64,000 bases of DNA, taken from assembly GCF_000234665.1 (NCBI RefSeq), contig NC_018307.1, positions 124,001 through 188,000 of the forward strand, in the 5' to 3' direction. The stretch's first letter is position 1; each line of letters begins with the position of its first letter. This DNA comes from Leishmania mexicana MHOM/GT/2001/U1103. Lineage: Eukaryota; Euglenozoa; Kinetoplastea; Trypanosomatida; Trypanosomatidae. Below the pieces are notes generated by a model. The model searched no databases, had not been told where the DNA came from, and saw only the letters and a list, made by a program, of their open reading frames with translations. Positions 52,201 to 61,703 of this stretch are shown here, piece after piece. A program made the translations under genes and the position numbers.

Positions 52201-55200
52201 CCTCGCCCAAGCACGTTTGCAGAGGCGGCCCGCGCAAAGAGCGGGAGCGGGGGCGGCACCGCCGCCGGTGCGCTGACGCCAGCACAGGCACAGCACCAGC
52301 AGTGCGGCTTCCCAGCCCCCAGCGTCCTGTCCGCAATGGAACCCCGAAATCCCGGAGAAGCAGAGCAGACCCCGCACCTCTTGACGCTGCCGCAGTCGCT
52401 GCGAAGCCACAAAACCGCCACGGACCTGCTCAGTGCATCGTGGTCAGGTGTGGCGGCAGCTCCACCATCGCCAGCAGCCGCAGCACCGACACCAAGGTCC
52501 TTTACTTCTGCTGGGAGCAGCAGCGATGGCGTACTTGGCGACTTCGGTGACGAGGTCGGCGGACCTGGTCGGGCTGATGCTCCCATGAGCACGGCGGCAG
52601 ACACACCAGCAGTGGCGCATCATCGGCAGCTGAGTACACCGGCATCCGCAGCCGGCTCCGTGGCGCCTGTGGAACTGCCGCAGTGGGTGCGGGAGCGGCC
52701 GCTGTCCGCCTTGTACTACCAGCCGTGGGGGCTGGAGCTGCTGGCGCGCTACGAGGCGTCGCGGCACGAGCAGCAACTGATGCGAACACGAATGCTTCGT
52801 CGCGTGGGGCCGGGTGTCGGCAGCAGCACTGCTACAGCGGTAGTTGCTGTATCAGAGGTCGGTGTTGGCGGGAACAAGTCAAATCCAGCAGCATCGATAC
52901 ACAGCAGCAGCGGCACGTCGCCGTACACGGCGTCGTTGCCGGCTGCAGCGACGGCAGCGCAGCAGCATGTGCCTGTGCTCTCGCGCCCCTCTCTCGGTAC
53001 GGGTCGTGGCGGCTGCACCAACACCGCAACTGCAGCAGCGGCAGGAGAAGCGCTACCAACGTCATCCTCCAGCACCCCACGTGTTTCCTGGGCAGCGGTG
53101 CTTCGTCAACCACAGCGCGCGAGCCTCACCTCCGGCAGCAGCGGCGGGGTCGCCTCCACCGCGGCGACAGCGGCGGTGAACACAATCACAGCAACAACAA
53201 CCATGAACAACAGCACGACAACGACCGCCACAGCGGCAGTCGTGGACCTGGTGCAGCGGCAGCTGCCAGCGGTCGTGCCTGAGTGGCCGCCAGAGCTGTC
53301 GGCTGCGGAGGAGAGGGATGCCTGGGAGGAGGCGTACTACTTCGGCAGGGTCACCGCGGCGCCATCATCGTCACAGCAGCAGCAGCTCGAGACGCGTCGG
53401 TCTGCGACAAGGCCTCGCGATCGTGGGGCGAGCGACACCAAGAAGGGTCACCCAGAAGGCAAGCATGGGACGTCGACGACGGATTTGGGAGGTCGTGTGG
53501 GCGGGTCCTCTGGTCAGGTGAAGGGCCTCGGCAACAACACTCTTGTGACGTGCTCGGCGGCGGCCTCGGCAGCGGTGCTTAAGCGGGAGCAGTGGTGGCG
53601 CAACGAGGAAATACAGCCTCCGACGCTGTACCTGAGTCGGCAGCGGCGCTCGTCGCGTCGCCGCTCCCGGGTGGCGTACCCAAGCGACACGTTCCGCAGC
53701 AGCACTGCGCGCCGCGCCGGCGCCACCTCGGCTGCGGCGGAACTCTTTCGCAGTCACAGGAATGCGCATCCCACCCCGACCGTCGACGTGACCGCCGCAG
53801 CGCCGACTTGCGTGAAGGCATTGGGAGAGGCGGTGTCGGTGTCAAGTACAGCGGCAGACTCAGCTGCCAGCAGCAGCCTCACCTTCGCCTCCTCCGTGAC
53901 CCGAAGCGACGTGACCCTGTACAGCGACGGCCACCCGCGCAAGAAGGCCGCCCAATTATTCTACCCGGCGCCCTCCCTGCACGGGGTAGGGGCCCCGTTG
54001 CCATCGCCTTTCACGAAGCTCGACCACCGCACCAGCGGTCAGGCGGCCGCCCTCCTGCCAGCGCCGGCGGCTGTGGGCACGGATGCGAGGCGGCAAGGCG
54101 GTGACGTTGCCGGCGCACAGCACACGCAGGAGCACATGGAGGTGGGCAACAGCGGCGCGGAGGATGGGCCGGTAAAGGTCGAGACAAGTGCGGCACACCT
54201 GGAGGGCAACGCTGTCGAGCAGGTGGTAGACAACAGCGGCTGCGATGGTGGCGAAGAGGCGGATGCGGCTGGGTCGGAGCTACAAGGGCATCCATCGGCT
54301 TGGTCGTCGACTGGCCATCCCCACCGTTCGAGTAGCGACCTCATGAGTGGTGCGACGGACTCGACGCTGACCACTCTCGCCGCCACCTGCGCGCCAGCAC
54401 CGGCAGCGACTCCACCGATGGACGTGACTGCGCCGCGGCCACGCGCTGACGTAGACGTCATTTTCTTCCTGCAGAAATTCATGCGCGCGGTGATGATCAT
54501 CTTCATTGCACAGGTGCGCCTGCAGCAGCTGCAGCAACACCGGGAACGCGAACTGCAAGCGTACCCCCCGCACGGGGCGACGTGTCCTGCGGGGGCCCAC
54601 CTGCTGGACCAGCAAGCGCCTGTTCAGCGGATGAGAGCGAAGGACCTGGACGGTAGTCGCTCCAGCCGCGGTGACCCAGCAACGGAGGCGTCTGATGGAT
54701 GTGGGCTGTCGAAGCTGGAGCGGAGCGCCTTGGGCTTTGTCCGCCACTACTTGGCGGACTATCGGCGCATGATCACCGCGTACGTCATGCGCGACGACCG
54801 CGAGGTGGCACGGCGCTCAGCGCAGGCCATCCTGTCCCCTCCCCAATCAGCCGCTTCGACTCTGTCGATGATGTCGCCGTCGGCTGTCGCTGCACCAGGC
54901 GCGACAGGCAGCGCAGCCAGCTCAGCCCCGGACCCCCTCTTCCAGCAAGAGGTTTTGGCACGGTGGCTGCATGCGACTCGAGTGAAAACGGTGTACGAGG
55001 AAGCTGTTAGAGTGGCCACCGGCGGCTTTCCAGGCGACGCGGACGCGAACCCGGGCCCGGCGACGCCGGTCGACGACGTCGAATCACTTCGCACGGCGCA
55101 AATGTACATCAGCGGCAAGGACGCTGCGTGGCAGCCGCTGCTGATGGAGCTGCTGCAGGTGAGTCGCGTGGTGCAGTGCTTCAGCGATGGCCCGGTTGTC

Positions 55201-56775
55201 GCGGCAACAGGCTCAGCGCCGTCAGCGTCTACAACGTCACCACAGCGGCTTCTGCTGGCGAGCCTGGAAAAGTTCTTGGCCCAGCCGACACTGCCGCTGC
55301 TTCGCCATGGTGGATCTGGCGCGTCCGCAACGGCGCAGGCGCCGGAAACGACCCCAGCAAACCCGGCCGCTCCCTCTACGGCCACAACCACCGCCGCATC
55401 AGGCTCTCTTGCATCCGACTTGCGCACGACGACGACGCCGTCGCTCACACCAGCGCAGGAGGAGGCGGCAGCGCTGATGGTGGAGGAAAGTGACGCCTTT
55501 CGGGCCTACCTTCTATCCGGGTATCTGAGAGAGGACGCCGCCGCCGATGGCAGCAGCGCGACAGCAAGCGCTGCCTTTGCCGCCAAGACAGCGACGACGG
55601 TGCTGCGTCACAGCCAGAGTGCGCCAACGCTGTCGGCCAGAGTAATGCAGCAGTGGCAGCATCCATCGGTGTCCTCCGCAACCGTGATGCCGCCCTCCAC
55701 AGTGGCGCATGCGATGAGCAACCATCCACAGTTCCAGCAGCCGCAGTCGTCGAGCCTGCTCTTCAACGCGGTCTCGCTGCTGCAACCCTTGACGTGGTAC
55801 CCGTACGCTTACATGCCAGGCACCGCGAACCCCTACGCCGAGAGCGCGGACTCCAACTCCACCCGCACAACACCGGCCCAGGCCGCCACTGCGTCCTCCA
55901 TGACGCTCTATGTAACGATGCTGCCGCTGAGCGGGCGGCTGCTGTGGCGGTGGGTGGTGCCGGCCGAGGACACGGACAACTTTAACCTCTCCGTGTTCTT
56001 CCAGTCGTCTCTGTTCTCCTTCATGCAAGGCGGCCCATTGCCGATGCCGTCTGCCGCGCCTGAATGGCCTGCCGCCATCGGACCCGGCGCGGTGGGGTAC
56101 GCGCCCACGCCGATGGTGATGCTGATGGCACCATCACCGTCACCGCACCCGTCGCTGACGTGGCCGCCAGCGCTGGCCGCTCGCATCGACGCGCAGCTGC
56201 GCAACGACGCCTTCAGAATAGCATGGGGTGGGGTGTCACCGCCGTGCATGTGCGGCACTGTGGCGGCAGCCGTCGGCAAGGACCGTCAACTCGGTTTGAG
56301 TTTATGGGGCGAGATGCCGGAGGTCACGCTCGTGCACTGCTCTGCTGGCATGCACCGCTCATGCGGCATCTTGGTAGCGTTTCTTCTCTGGCTGCTCTAT
56401 CAGTGCCGGCAGATACTCCACACGGAGCAGACTCTCGGTCTCGGGCCGCTGAGCTGCACGGGTGCCCCAGCACCACCGCTGCCTGCTGGCGCCGAAGCCG
56501 CCCACGACGCGGCTGTGAGAGCACTGCTACTTGACGACATGGGCGCCCTCGCACCCGCACCCGCAGCAGCGTCAGTCGCGGACGGCGGGGATGAGGAGGA
56601 GTCGCAGCAGCAGCGCACGAAGAACACCACCGCCGACGCCGACGCACCGTGGCTAACGAGTCACCTTCTTCGCCGCACCATCCGCCACGTCCAGCAGCAA
56701 CGCGGCATCGCGGTGCCCATCCGCACGGTGCAGTGCCTGCTGCAGTCCTTTGCGAAGGAGCTGCGGCTTAACTAG
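49225..56775 (+). CDS. Giant protein with C-terminal dual-specificity/tyrosine phosphatase signature
   Basis: A 2516-residue protein. The C-terminus (about residues 2180-2516) looks like a cysteine phosphatase: HCSAGMHRS (catalytic C2372, Arg R2378) fits the HC-x5-R loop and is preceded by a hydrophobic strand and followed by a long helix. The last 45 residues resemble the terminal helices of dual-specificity phosphatases. Key catalytic residues are present, so it is probably active. The general-acid Asp cannot be assigned because the region before the loop is interrupted by Pro/Ala/Ser inserts. The remainder is mostly disordered, with poly-Gln around 525-565 and short ordered islands near 229-262, 1153-1190, 1354-1380, 1742-1765 and 1900-2010; the fourth is hydrophobic but broken by charges. 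ATG 49225 follows the pyrimidine array; earlier in-frame ATGs lie in UTR. Confidence 0.75.
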   Translation: MENHASASMYIPSSKVLARLQRHAATTEKLKAGNVSASGGSGLAASPVALPPASSSSSSPFDVHPKAATTDTLAALSASSTKTDGAAVLFERSATGSKLSGAAGSSPSAHCTPFPCTGSPTSHDFQKSGSAPSDSATHGAAAVAHTAASDAAMPPSLAPSATPPSTFKSPAASPIFSPHTPGSNTNSSRAALGVPISVEACGAASQAFSAPAATPSSPAPPPSAPSPPTSVWLLPRDDVTYILSSLTWNVDLLLLLLPHAPCPLHLPGAEPPAETPSLTAGELAASTALAAAPASTALRSSGMSEEEAKVEAGQAGLTVRCAAKRSGEGAATVGGASSAGTLQAKADKRGDTSSVASKMHTSAAYAQEAYQTRDSPAAATDVVTNPRSLSPLPASSSALTTSVAVSGTSGAASTAPLTWSQYLFRGAGGGARAVVGNPRNGATSVLGDDAARAQQQPQQLSSLVRDQAPPPAFVHEVSRGLPHSHSDGALARAPNTAYVSSSIFHAQYLPSLEEFQRKLEAHKHQQQLLLRQQQQQQQQQPPTLSATRLQQHLQQQRQHQPQPHHYHRRRVATNKTFFYSPTPSVLSFTTTAATTTVNSTATDEDCEEEKQRCQLSCSAATATSPRSPLRLLTAHRSHAAAVSGMWSSSLPPSPPASSSASKAHRHLQQSMRPCTSSSSSLDSLGNGGGGDSDDEEDGGGIGATAATPWMLYPTPHSSRPSPSQPQQPSRAMLRATDQPCGSIMSASAPRQSPLLLHTGDGCTSRDSRGSSRATARDDDDDGGDEANEEWPLGRRGASGSGGVRPSNSFPASPTVSISSMSFSRLWSSTLSGRATPRSTLATGVGNSVANHNSHFNGSSLGGVGYASPYSVAKGGKNARRRRKAMCTRRRRIMRVYVPSITEGPKAASLYTAPTAEAQELLLQLQHRAAMSLFSGPTARSMAGHTATTTAVSSALSTPRTYAMAAGARVSALPATTASATSPATPPCGAVASPRPSTFAEAARAKSGSGGGTAAGALTPAQAQHQQCGFPAPSVLSAMEPRNPGEAEQTPHLLTLPQSLRSHKTATDLLSASWSGVAAAPPSPAAAAPTPRSFTSAGSSSDGVLGDFGDEVGGPGRADAPMSTAADTPAVAHHRQLSTPASAAGSVAPVELPQWVRERPLSALYYQPWGLELLARYEASRHEQQLMRTRMLRRVGPGVGSSTATAVVAVSEVGVGGNKSNPAASIHSSSGTSPYTASLPAAATAAQQHVPVLSRPSLGTGRGGCTNTATAAAAGEALPTSSSSTPRVSWAAVLRQPQRASLTSGSSGGVASTAATAAVNTITATTTMNNSTTTTATAAVVDLVQRQLPAVVPEWPPELSAAEERDAWEEAYYFGRVTAAPSSSQQQQLETRRSATRPRDRGASDTKKGHPEGKHGTSTTDLGGRVGGSSGQVKGLGNNTLVTCSAAASAAVLKREQWWRNEEIQPPTLYLSRQRRSSRRRSRVAYPSDTFRSSTARRAGATSAAAELFRSHRNAHPTPTVDVTAAAPTCVKALGEAVSVSSTAADSAASSSLTFASSVTRSDVTLYSDGHPRKKAAQLFYPAPSLHGVGAPLPSPFTKLDHRTSGQAAALLPAPAAVGTDARRQGGDVAGAQHTQEHMEVGNSGAEDGPVKVETSAAHLEGNAVEQVVDNSGCDGGEEADAAGSELQGHPSAWSSTGHPHRSSSDLMSGATDSTLTTLAATCAPAPAATPPMDVTAPRPRADVDVIFFLQKFMRAVMIIFIAQVRLQQLQQHRERELQAYPPHGATCPAGAHLLDQQAPVQRMRAKDLDGSRSSRGDPATEASDGCGLSKLERSALGFVRHYLADYRRMITAYVMRDDREVARRSAQAILSPPQSAASTLSMMSPSAVAAPGATGSAASSAPDPLFQQEVLARWLHATRVKTVYEEAVRVATGGFPGDADANPGPATPVDDVESLRTAQMYISGKDAAWQPLLMELLQVSRVVQCFSDGPVVAATGSAPSASTTSPQRLLLASLEKFLAQPTLPLLRHGGSGASATAQAPETTPANPAAPSTATTTAASGSLASDLRTTTTPSLTPAQEEAAALMVEESDAFRAYLLSGYLREDAAADGSSATASAAFAAKTATTVLRHSQSAPTLSARVMQQWQHPSVSSATVMPPSTVAHAMSNHPQFQQPQSSSLLFNAVSLLQPLTWYPYAYMPGTANPYAESADSNSTRTTPAQAATASSMTLYVTMLPLSGRLLWRWVVPAEDTDNFNLSVFFQSSLFSFMQGGPLPMPSAAPEWPAAIGPGAVGYAPTPMVMLMAPSPSPHPSLTWPPALAARIDAQLRNDAFRIAWGGVSPPCMCGTVAAAVGKDRQLGLSLWGEMPEVTLVHCSAGMHRSCGILVAFLLWLLYQCRQILHTEQTLGLGPLSCTGAPAPPLPAGAEAAHDAAVRALLLDDMGALAPAPAAASVADGGDEEESQQQRTKNTTADADAPWLTSHLLRRTIRHVQQQRGIAVPIRTVQCLLQSFAKELRLN

Positions 56776-57451
56776 CGACCCGCACACGCCTGGCAGTGGC
56801 GACGGAGATGGAGCGGGGTGGTAGTGGTAGTGGTAGTGGTAGTGGGGGGTGAGAGAGGCTTGTCCAGCGAAGGGCGGTGAAGGCGGGCGTGTGTGGGGCG
56901 TGCGGGAGGGGGGGTTTCTTCTCCGGTGCGCATGCATCCCAAGGGTGCTACGTCGTGGTTCAGTGGGCACCGCACACGCGGAGAGAGGGAGAGACGCACG
57001 CAACGGCACGAAGCGCCGGTGCACACCACCACGGCCGTGCGCGTGCGCCTCCGTATGTTTATGCTGAACAACGTAAAACACTCAACAAGTAGCACAGAGA
57101 CGCCAAGCGTGCACGACGTGCCTGTCGCGCCCCGATGTGCACTCGTGGGCGTGCGCGTGGGCGTGTGCGTGTGCGTGTGCGTGTGCGTGTCTTCCCCCTC
57201 CCCCGCACATGCCTCGGAAAGGTCGAGCAATGTGCATGCCTTCGAGTTTGTGCTCCGCCGTCTCCCTCTTTTACTGTCGTCCCGCTCCTTGACCGTCGCC
57301 CACCTCACCATCACCACGGCCAGCATGACTTCTCCGCGCACACCACCAAATCCACTGCAGGCACATCCGGGTGGGGCGGCCGTGAACCCTCTGCACATAC
57401 ATACACCGTCGCGAAACGGAGACAAACTTCAGCAGGAACCGAGTAACGACC
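56776..57451. other. Intergenic region, phosphatase to U2AF gene
   Basis: No gene. A GTAGTG tandem repeat (about 56818-56846) begins the 3' UTR of the phosphatase gene, a (GCGTGT)n stretch lies near 57150-57190, and a C/T tract (57259-57289) is the likely splicing signal of the next gene. Confidence 0.7.
57259..57322 (+). promoter_or_regulatory. Probable trans-splice acceptor for U2AF, with possible uORF
   Basis: A CTCCCTCTTTTACTGTCGTC-type tract is followed by the first AG at about 57321-57322. If that AG is used, the next ATG (57324) is out of frame with the coding start and opens a 70-codon uORF (57324-57534) that overlaps it. Using the AG near 57357 or 57433 would remove this uORF. Confidence 0.4.
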
Positions 57452-59998
57452 ATGGGCGACCGGGACTCATGCAGCCAGCGCGACTCGCGCGCCGACCGCT
57501 ACGGCGGCGACAGCGATGTCACGGGTGGTGGTAGCGGCGGTGGCGGTCGGTACAACAGGGCGCGCTACCGCCGTGAGGACGCCGATGATGACGGCCACGA
57601 TCCGTTCCGGCACCCGCCGCGGCAGCAGGGCGGCGATCACGGCTCTGGCAACCACGACCTCCACGCCCGCCGGCTGCGCCATCCGCGCACCGAGGGCGGT
57701 GACGACGGCTACGGCGCCCCGTGGCAGCACCAGCAGTTCATGCCCTACATGAGTCAAGGTGGTGCAGCCGGCACGGGCTTCCCGTACCGTGAAATGATGC
57801 CGATGAACGCTCCGCAAGGCTTCCAGGGTGGTCCTGGCGGAGGCAACTTCGGCCTGCCGTTCATGAGCGGCGGCGACCCCGGGGCGATGCCGTTCGGCTT
57901 CAGCGGCGGCCCAAGCCCGAATGGCAACCATCACAGCGGGGGTGCTGGGATGAGCTCGGATCAGCTGCTCCAGTTTCTCCTGCAACAGCAACAGCAGCAG
58001 CAGCTGTCATCATCGCCGCCGCCGCTACCGCCACGGGAGCGCGCCGAGGAGCGAGGCGACAGGAAGAACACGGGACCGAACTCGGCCCCCGCACCAACAC
58101 GAGTGCTGCCGTCCGTGGAGGAATTTGTGCCGGTGGTGCCGAAAAGCCTCATGAACCTCGTCGTAGGCGGCGGGACCCTGGGCGGTGGCGATGGCGACGC
58201 GGCAGCCGCAGGCTCGACTACTTCGCAGCCCCAGCAGACTGGTAATGGGCAAAGCGGGGCACTCGTTCTGTTGGAGGCGCCCAAGATCGGGCCGGACGCG
58301 GACCGCCGCGCGCGCGAGCAGCGCCGCGCGCACGTGTCCGGCTTCCCGCTCGGCACCACGCGCGAGGAGCTGGAGGACTATTTCCAGCTCCTCCTGCCGG
58401 AGGTCCGCCGGCTGCAGACGGAGCGCCAAATCCGGGAGCTCGCGGAGCGGGTTGGGCTGATCGAGGAGGAGGGGGAGGCGGCGGTGCGGCACGTCCCGGC
58501 CACAGCGAATCTGGCGTGCATTGATGAGGTGAAGAGCCTCACCGTGAGCGCTGGCAGGGCCAAGTCCTTTAGCTTTATTGAGCTGCGGCTGGCGGACATG
58601 ATCGACGAGCTGGTGAGCCAGAGTGCCGCCGACCCGCACCGCTTCCTCTTCAACTCGTCGTTGGATGGCCAGACGTACCCGCTGATGATCCGACGGCCGC
58701 GCGACGCGGACCCGCTGACGGGGGTGGACGAGTCGAAGGTGGTCCTCGTTGGCTTTCCGCCCTCGATGCCGGAGGAGTCTATCAAGCCCGTCTTCGAGTC
58801 CTACGGCAAGCTGCTGAAGTTCGAGCTGCGCAACGGCTACGCGTACGGAGAGTTCGAGGAGCTTCGGGACGCCACGGACTTCCGCGCGGATGTGCACGGC
58901 GTCGTGCTGGGCAACAACATGGTCATTGCCTTGCCGCTCTACGACTGGCTGAAGGCGCTGCTGGTGCGTGAGGGTATCGATGTCACGGTCGAGGACGACG
59001 ACCCGGTGTCGGGCAAGTACGTCATGAAGCAAGTGCGTGAGCGGCTGCCTGAGACATCAGTGCTCGGTGGGGCTGGTGCGCAGGCCGGCGCGGCCGCCGG
59101 CGGCGCCGCGGGAGGCGACGCTGGGGCTAGCGGCAGCTCGGCGCTCGTGGCGGTCTCCGAGGACCCCGAGGCGGCGTCGCTGCAGATCATGCGGGAGCTG
59201 CTGGACATGACCTTCACGTTGCCGGACATGCTTGCCCGCTTCGCCGCCCTCTACCCTCACCTGCGCCCCCTGTACGCGAACTCGCAGCTCACCGTCTACG
59301 CCACGCCGGTGCTGGTCTTGCTGAACCTCTTCGACGAGGAGGAGCTTGTGTACGACAGCAATTACTCGCAGCTGCTGGCCGACATCGAGGAGGAAGTCGA
59401 GAAGTACGGTCGCGTGAAACGGCTTGTCGTGCCACGCCGCGAGGCCCGGCCGAAGCTACCCGAAGCGCCGAAGCCCGGCGTCGACTACGACGAGGCCGAC
59501 GAGACGGCCAAGGCGGCGGCCATGGCGGCGTACAGTGAGGCCAAGAAGAGCTTTGGCGCGGAGCTCGGGCGCTACATGAACCGGCAGACTCACCCCGTGT
59601 GGGGCGGCTACGGCCGTGTCTTTGTGGAGTACGAGGCAGTGGACGAGGCGGCAGAGGCGCAGCAGCGGATTGCCGGCAAGCTGTTTGGGGAGCGCACCGT
59701 CGTGACGTCCTTCCTCTTCCCTGATCTTATAAAAGACATGGACGAGGAGGCGGCGGAAGCGGAAGCGGAAGCGGATGCACAAGGTGGGGACGGGAAGGGT
59801 GCTGGCAGCGATGATGCCGACGAGGAGGCCAAGGGCGGAGAGGGTGACGGTGACGGCGAAGCAGCGGCAGCGGCAGAGAGGGAAGACGCTGAGGCACCGT
59901 CATCTTCGCAGCTGCGGAACGACGCCGAGGTGTCGGGCGATGCACCGGACGAGGTAGCAGCCAAAACGCCCTCGGTGCATACCGAGGACATCGACTGA
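57452..59998 (+). CDS. U2 snRNP auxiliary factor large subunit (U2AF65-like)
   Basis: An 848-residue RNA-binding protein that I assign to the U2AF large subunit, which recognises the poly-pyrimidine tract at 3' splice sites. The N-terminus is Arg/Gly/Asp-rich (about 1-100), then Gly/Pro/Met- and Gln-rich. RRM1 starts with HVSGFP (H294) and holds an internal insert. RRM2 starts near residue 430 (VVLVGFP). RRM3 (about 615-770) is a U2AF homology motif: VLVLLNLFDEEEL (from V620), a long acidic helix, RVKRLVVPR, then after an insert of about 50 residues the R722-V-F loop and VEYEAVDEA, closely following human U2AF65. The R-x-F loop normally binds a Trp-containing ligand motif in SF1 or SF3b. A long Glu/Asp/Ala acidic tail (about 775-848) is added. 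In this organism it would act mainly in trans-splicing. It is much longer than the roughly 475-residue human protein. Confidence 0.85.
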   Translation: MGDRDSCSQRDSRADRYGGDSDVTGGGSGGGGRYNRARYRREDADDDGHDPFRHPPRQQGGDHGSGNHDLHARRLRHPRTEGGDDGYGAPWQHQQFMPYMSQGGAAGTGFPYREMMPMNAPQGFQGGPGGGNFGLPFMSGGDPGAMPFGFSGGPSPNGNHHSGGAGMSSDQLLQFLLQQQQQQQLSSSPPPLPPRERAEERGDRKNTGPNSAPAPTRVLPSVEEFVPVVPKSLMNLVVGGGTLGGGDGDAAAAGSTTSQPQQTGNGQSGALVLLEAPKIGPDADRRAREQRRAHVSGFPLGTTREELEDYFQLLLPEVRRLQTERQIRELAERVGLIEEEGEAAVRHVPATANLACIDEVKSLTVSAGRAKSFSFIELRLADMIDELVSQSAADPHRFLFNSSLDGQTYPLMIRRPRDADPLTGVDESKVVLVGFPPSMPEESIKPVFESYGKLLKFELRNGYAYGEFEELRDATDFRADVHGVVLGNNMVIALPLYDWLKALLVREGIDVTVEDDDPVSGKYVMKQVRERLPETSVLGGAGAQAGAAAGGAAGGDAGASGSSALVAVSEDPEAASLQIMRELLDMTFTLPDMLARFAALYPHLRPLYANSQLTVYATPVLVLLNLFDEEELVYDSNYSQLLADIEEEVEKYGRVKRLVVPRREARPKLPEAPKPGVDYDEADETAKAAAMAAYSEAKKSFGAELGRYMNRQTHPVWGGYGRVFVEYEAVDEAAEAQQRIAGKLFGERTVVTSFLFPDLIKDMDEEAAEAEAEADAQGGDGKGAGSDDADEEAKGGEGDGDGEAAAAAEREDAEAPSSSQLRNDAEVSGDAPDEVAAKTPSVHTEDID

Positions 59999-60243
59999 GA
60001 GCATCGCAGCTGCCGCAGCCAAGAGCACAGCCACAAGCCCTCCCCTCTCCCGAATCCACCTGCTCCCGTCTCTCCGTGCATGTGTTAGAGGACTCGGCGC
60101 ATGCGCTTGTGTGCTCAGCGTTCCTCACCCCACCCCACCCTTTCCGAGGTGGTGGTGGTGGTGCCGCCCTCCCCGTCCCCATCCGCGGCACCGATCTACG
60201 AAGGGATCTCGATTTTTAATGGTGGTGGCGCATGAGTATGTGT

Positions 60244-60279
<36 letters not shown>

Positions 60280-61703
60280 CTGCGGGCTTCGACACCCCCT
60301 AACCGAGCGATGCGAGAGGCGCAACGCAGGTGAGCATAAGCGGCGCGAGTTTACCAAAACGAGCAACAAACCAGCGGCATGAGGCATGCGCACGCAGTGC
60401 TTGGCACTGCCGACGGCAGTGCGCGTGGGGTCTGTCTGTGTCTGTGTGTGTGTGTGTGTGTATGTGCTGGATGGCGGTTGCGCTACCCGCTCTTGCCACT
60501 GCACGTCCCCCCACCACCACCACCATCCCCCAAGGGGGGGGGGCGGGGGGCACGCCCGCCCTTCGTCCCCCTCATGCAGCACCTTCAGCGGAGAAAGACC
60601 CGCCTGTGTGTGTCTGTCTATGTATGCATGCATACATGCGTGTGTGTGTGTGGCTGAATGATCATCCCTCGGTTATCGAGGCACACCATCTCCCCCGCCC
60701 TTGCGCCCCTCCCCTACCTCCCTATGCATGCGCGTCACGCCCGTAAGGACGAAATTGAAGCAGTGGTGCGCAGAGGCAGACACGCCAAGGCGCACATACA
60801 CGTGGCCATCCATCACCCATACAAAAGCAAACCCGTCGCGTGCGCCGGCGTGTCGGCGTACGGGACACCGGCGGCAGCAGCAGCGGCGGCTGTTGTGGCT
60901 TCCTGCGCTGCACTCTTCACATGAATGGCGGCGACGACGCCCGCGTACGTAACACCCGTTTTGAAAGCAGAGAAGAAATAGTCGAGCAAGGCGCCGCGAG
61001 TGCGACACCGACCGGACACGCGCAGGCCGACCAGCGCAAGCGCGAGAAGCACTGTGGTGTGTTCACCGCGTCTTCTAGTCAGGCCCATCTCTCCGTGTCG
61101 CTCTTCTCTCCTATCCGTCCACGGCCCGCGCGTCTGTCACGGTGCACCCGACACAGACGGGTACGTGTGCGCGTCGGTGTGTGTGTGTGTGTGTCTCGAA
61201 GACCCTCGCGCGGGGGTGGGGGGGGAGTACACGCGCACACGACGACAACGACGGCACAGCACGCGGCACATTGAAGAAGCCACCACCATCGAAGTTCCCA
61301 CGCAGAGGCGCTGTCGTGCTGTGCGCATCCAGCTCGGGAGCACGAGAAAGGGTCACGTAACAAAGCTCTATAAGGACGTGAGCGGTGTGGAGAGGCCGGT
61401 GGACCTCCGAAATCGCGTAAAGCCGTACCGCCACGGGCGATAAACCCATCGTCTCTCCGCCGTGCATCGATTCCCGTGTCAATCTGGGTCTGGGCGTCCC
61501 TCGAGGCACCTCCACCCACGCATTGGGGCACGGATGAGGAGGGTGCATGCAGAGAGCACAGAGACGCACACGCACACACACACACACGCACCTCCCACCT
61601 ACCCGCGCATATCCCGCATACACCCGCGCTCTAAAATTCCGTCTGCTCACGACGACAACTGCATAATCGGTAGAGACTGTGATTTTTTCATCCCTCATAC
61701 ACC
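59999..61703. other. Intergenic region, U2AF to TruD-like gene
   Basis: No gene. Contains (GT)n at 60246-60278 and near 60446-60460, a G run near 60533-60543, a 16-bp perfect palindrome (60621-60636, centre GCATGC), (GT)n near 61178-61194 and (CA)n near 61569-61586. A C/T-rich tract (61084-61120) is a candidate splicing signal. Confidence 0.7.

Noticed and set aside
60621..60636. 16-bp palindrome as a regulatory site
   Set aside because: It lies within a TG/CATA alternating stretch where such symmetry arises easily, and no protein-binding context is visible.
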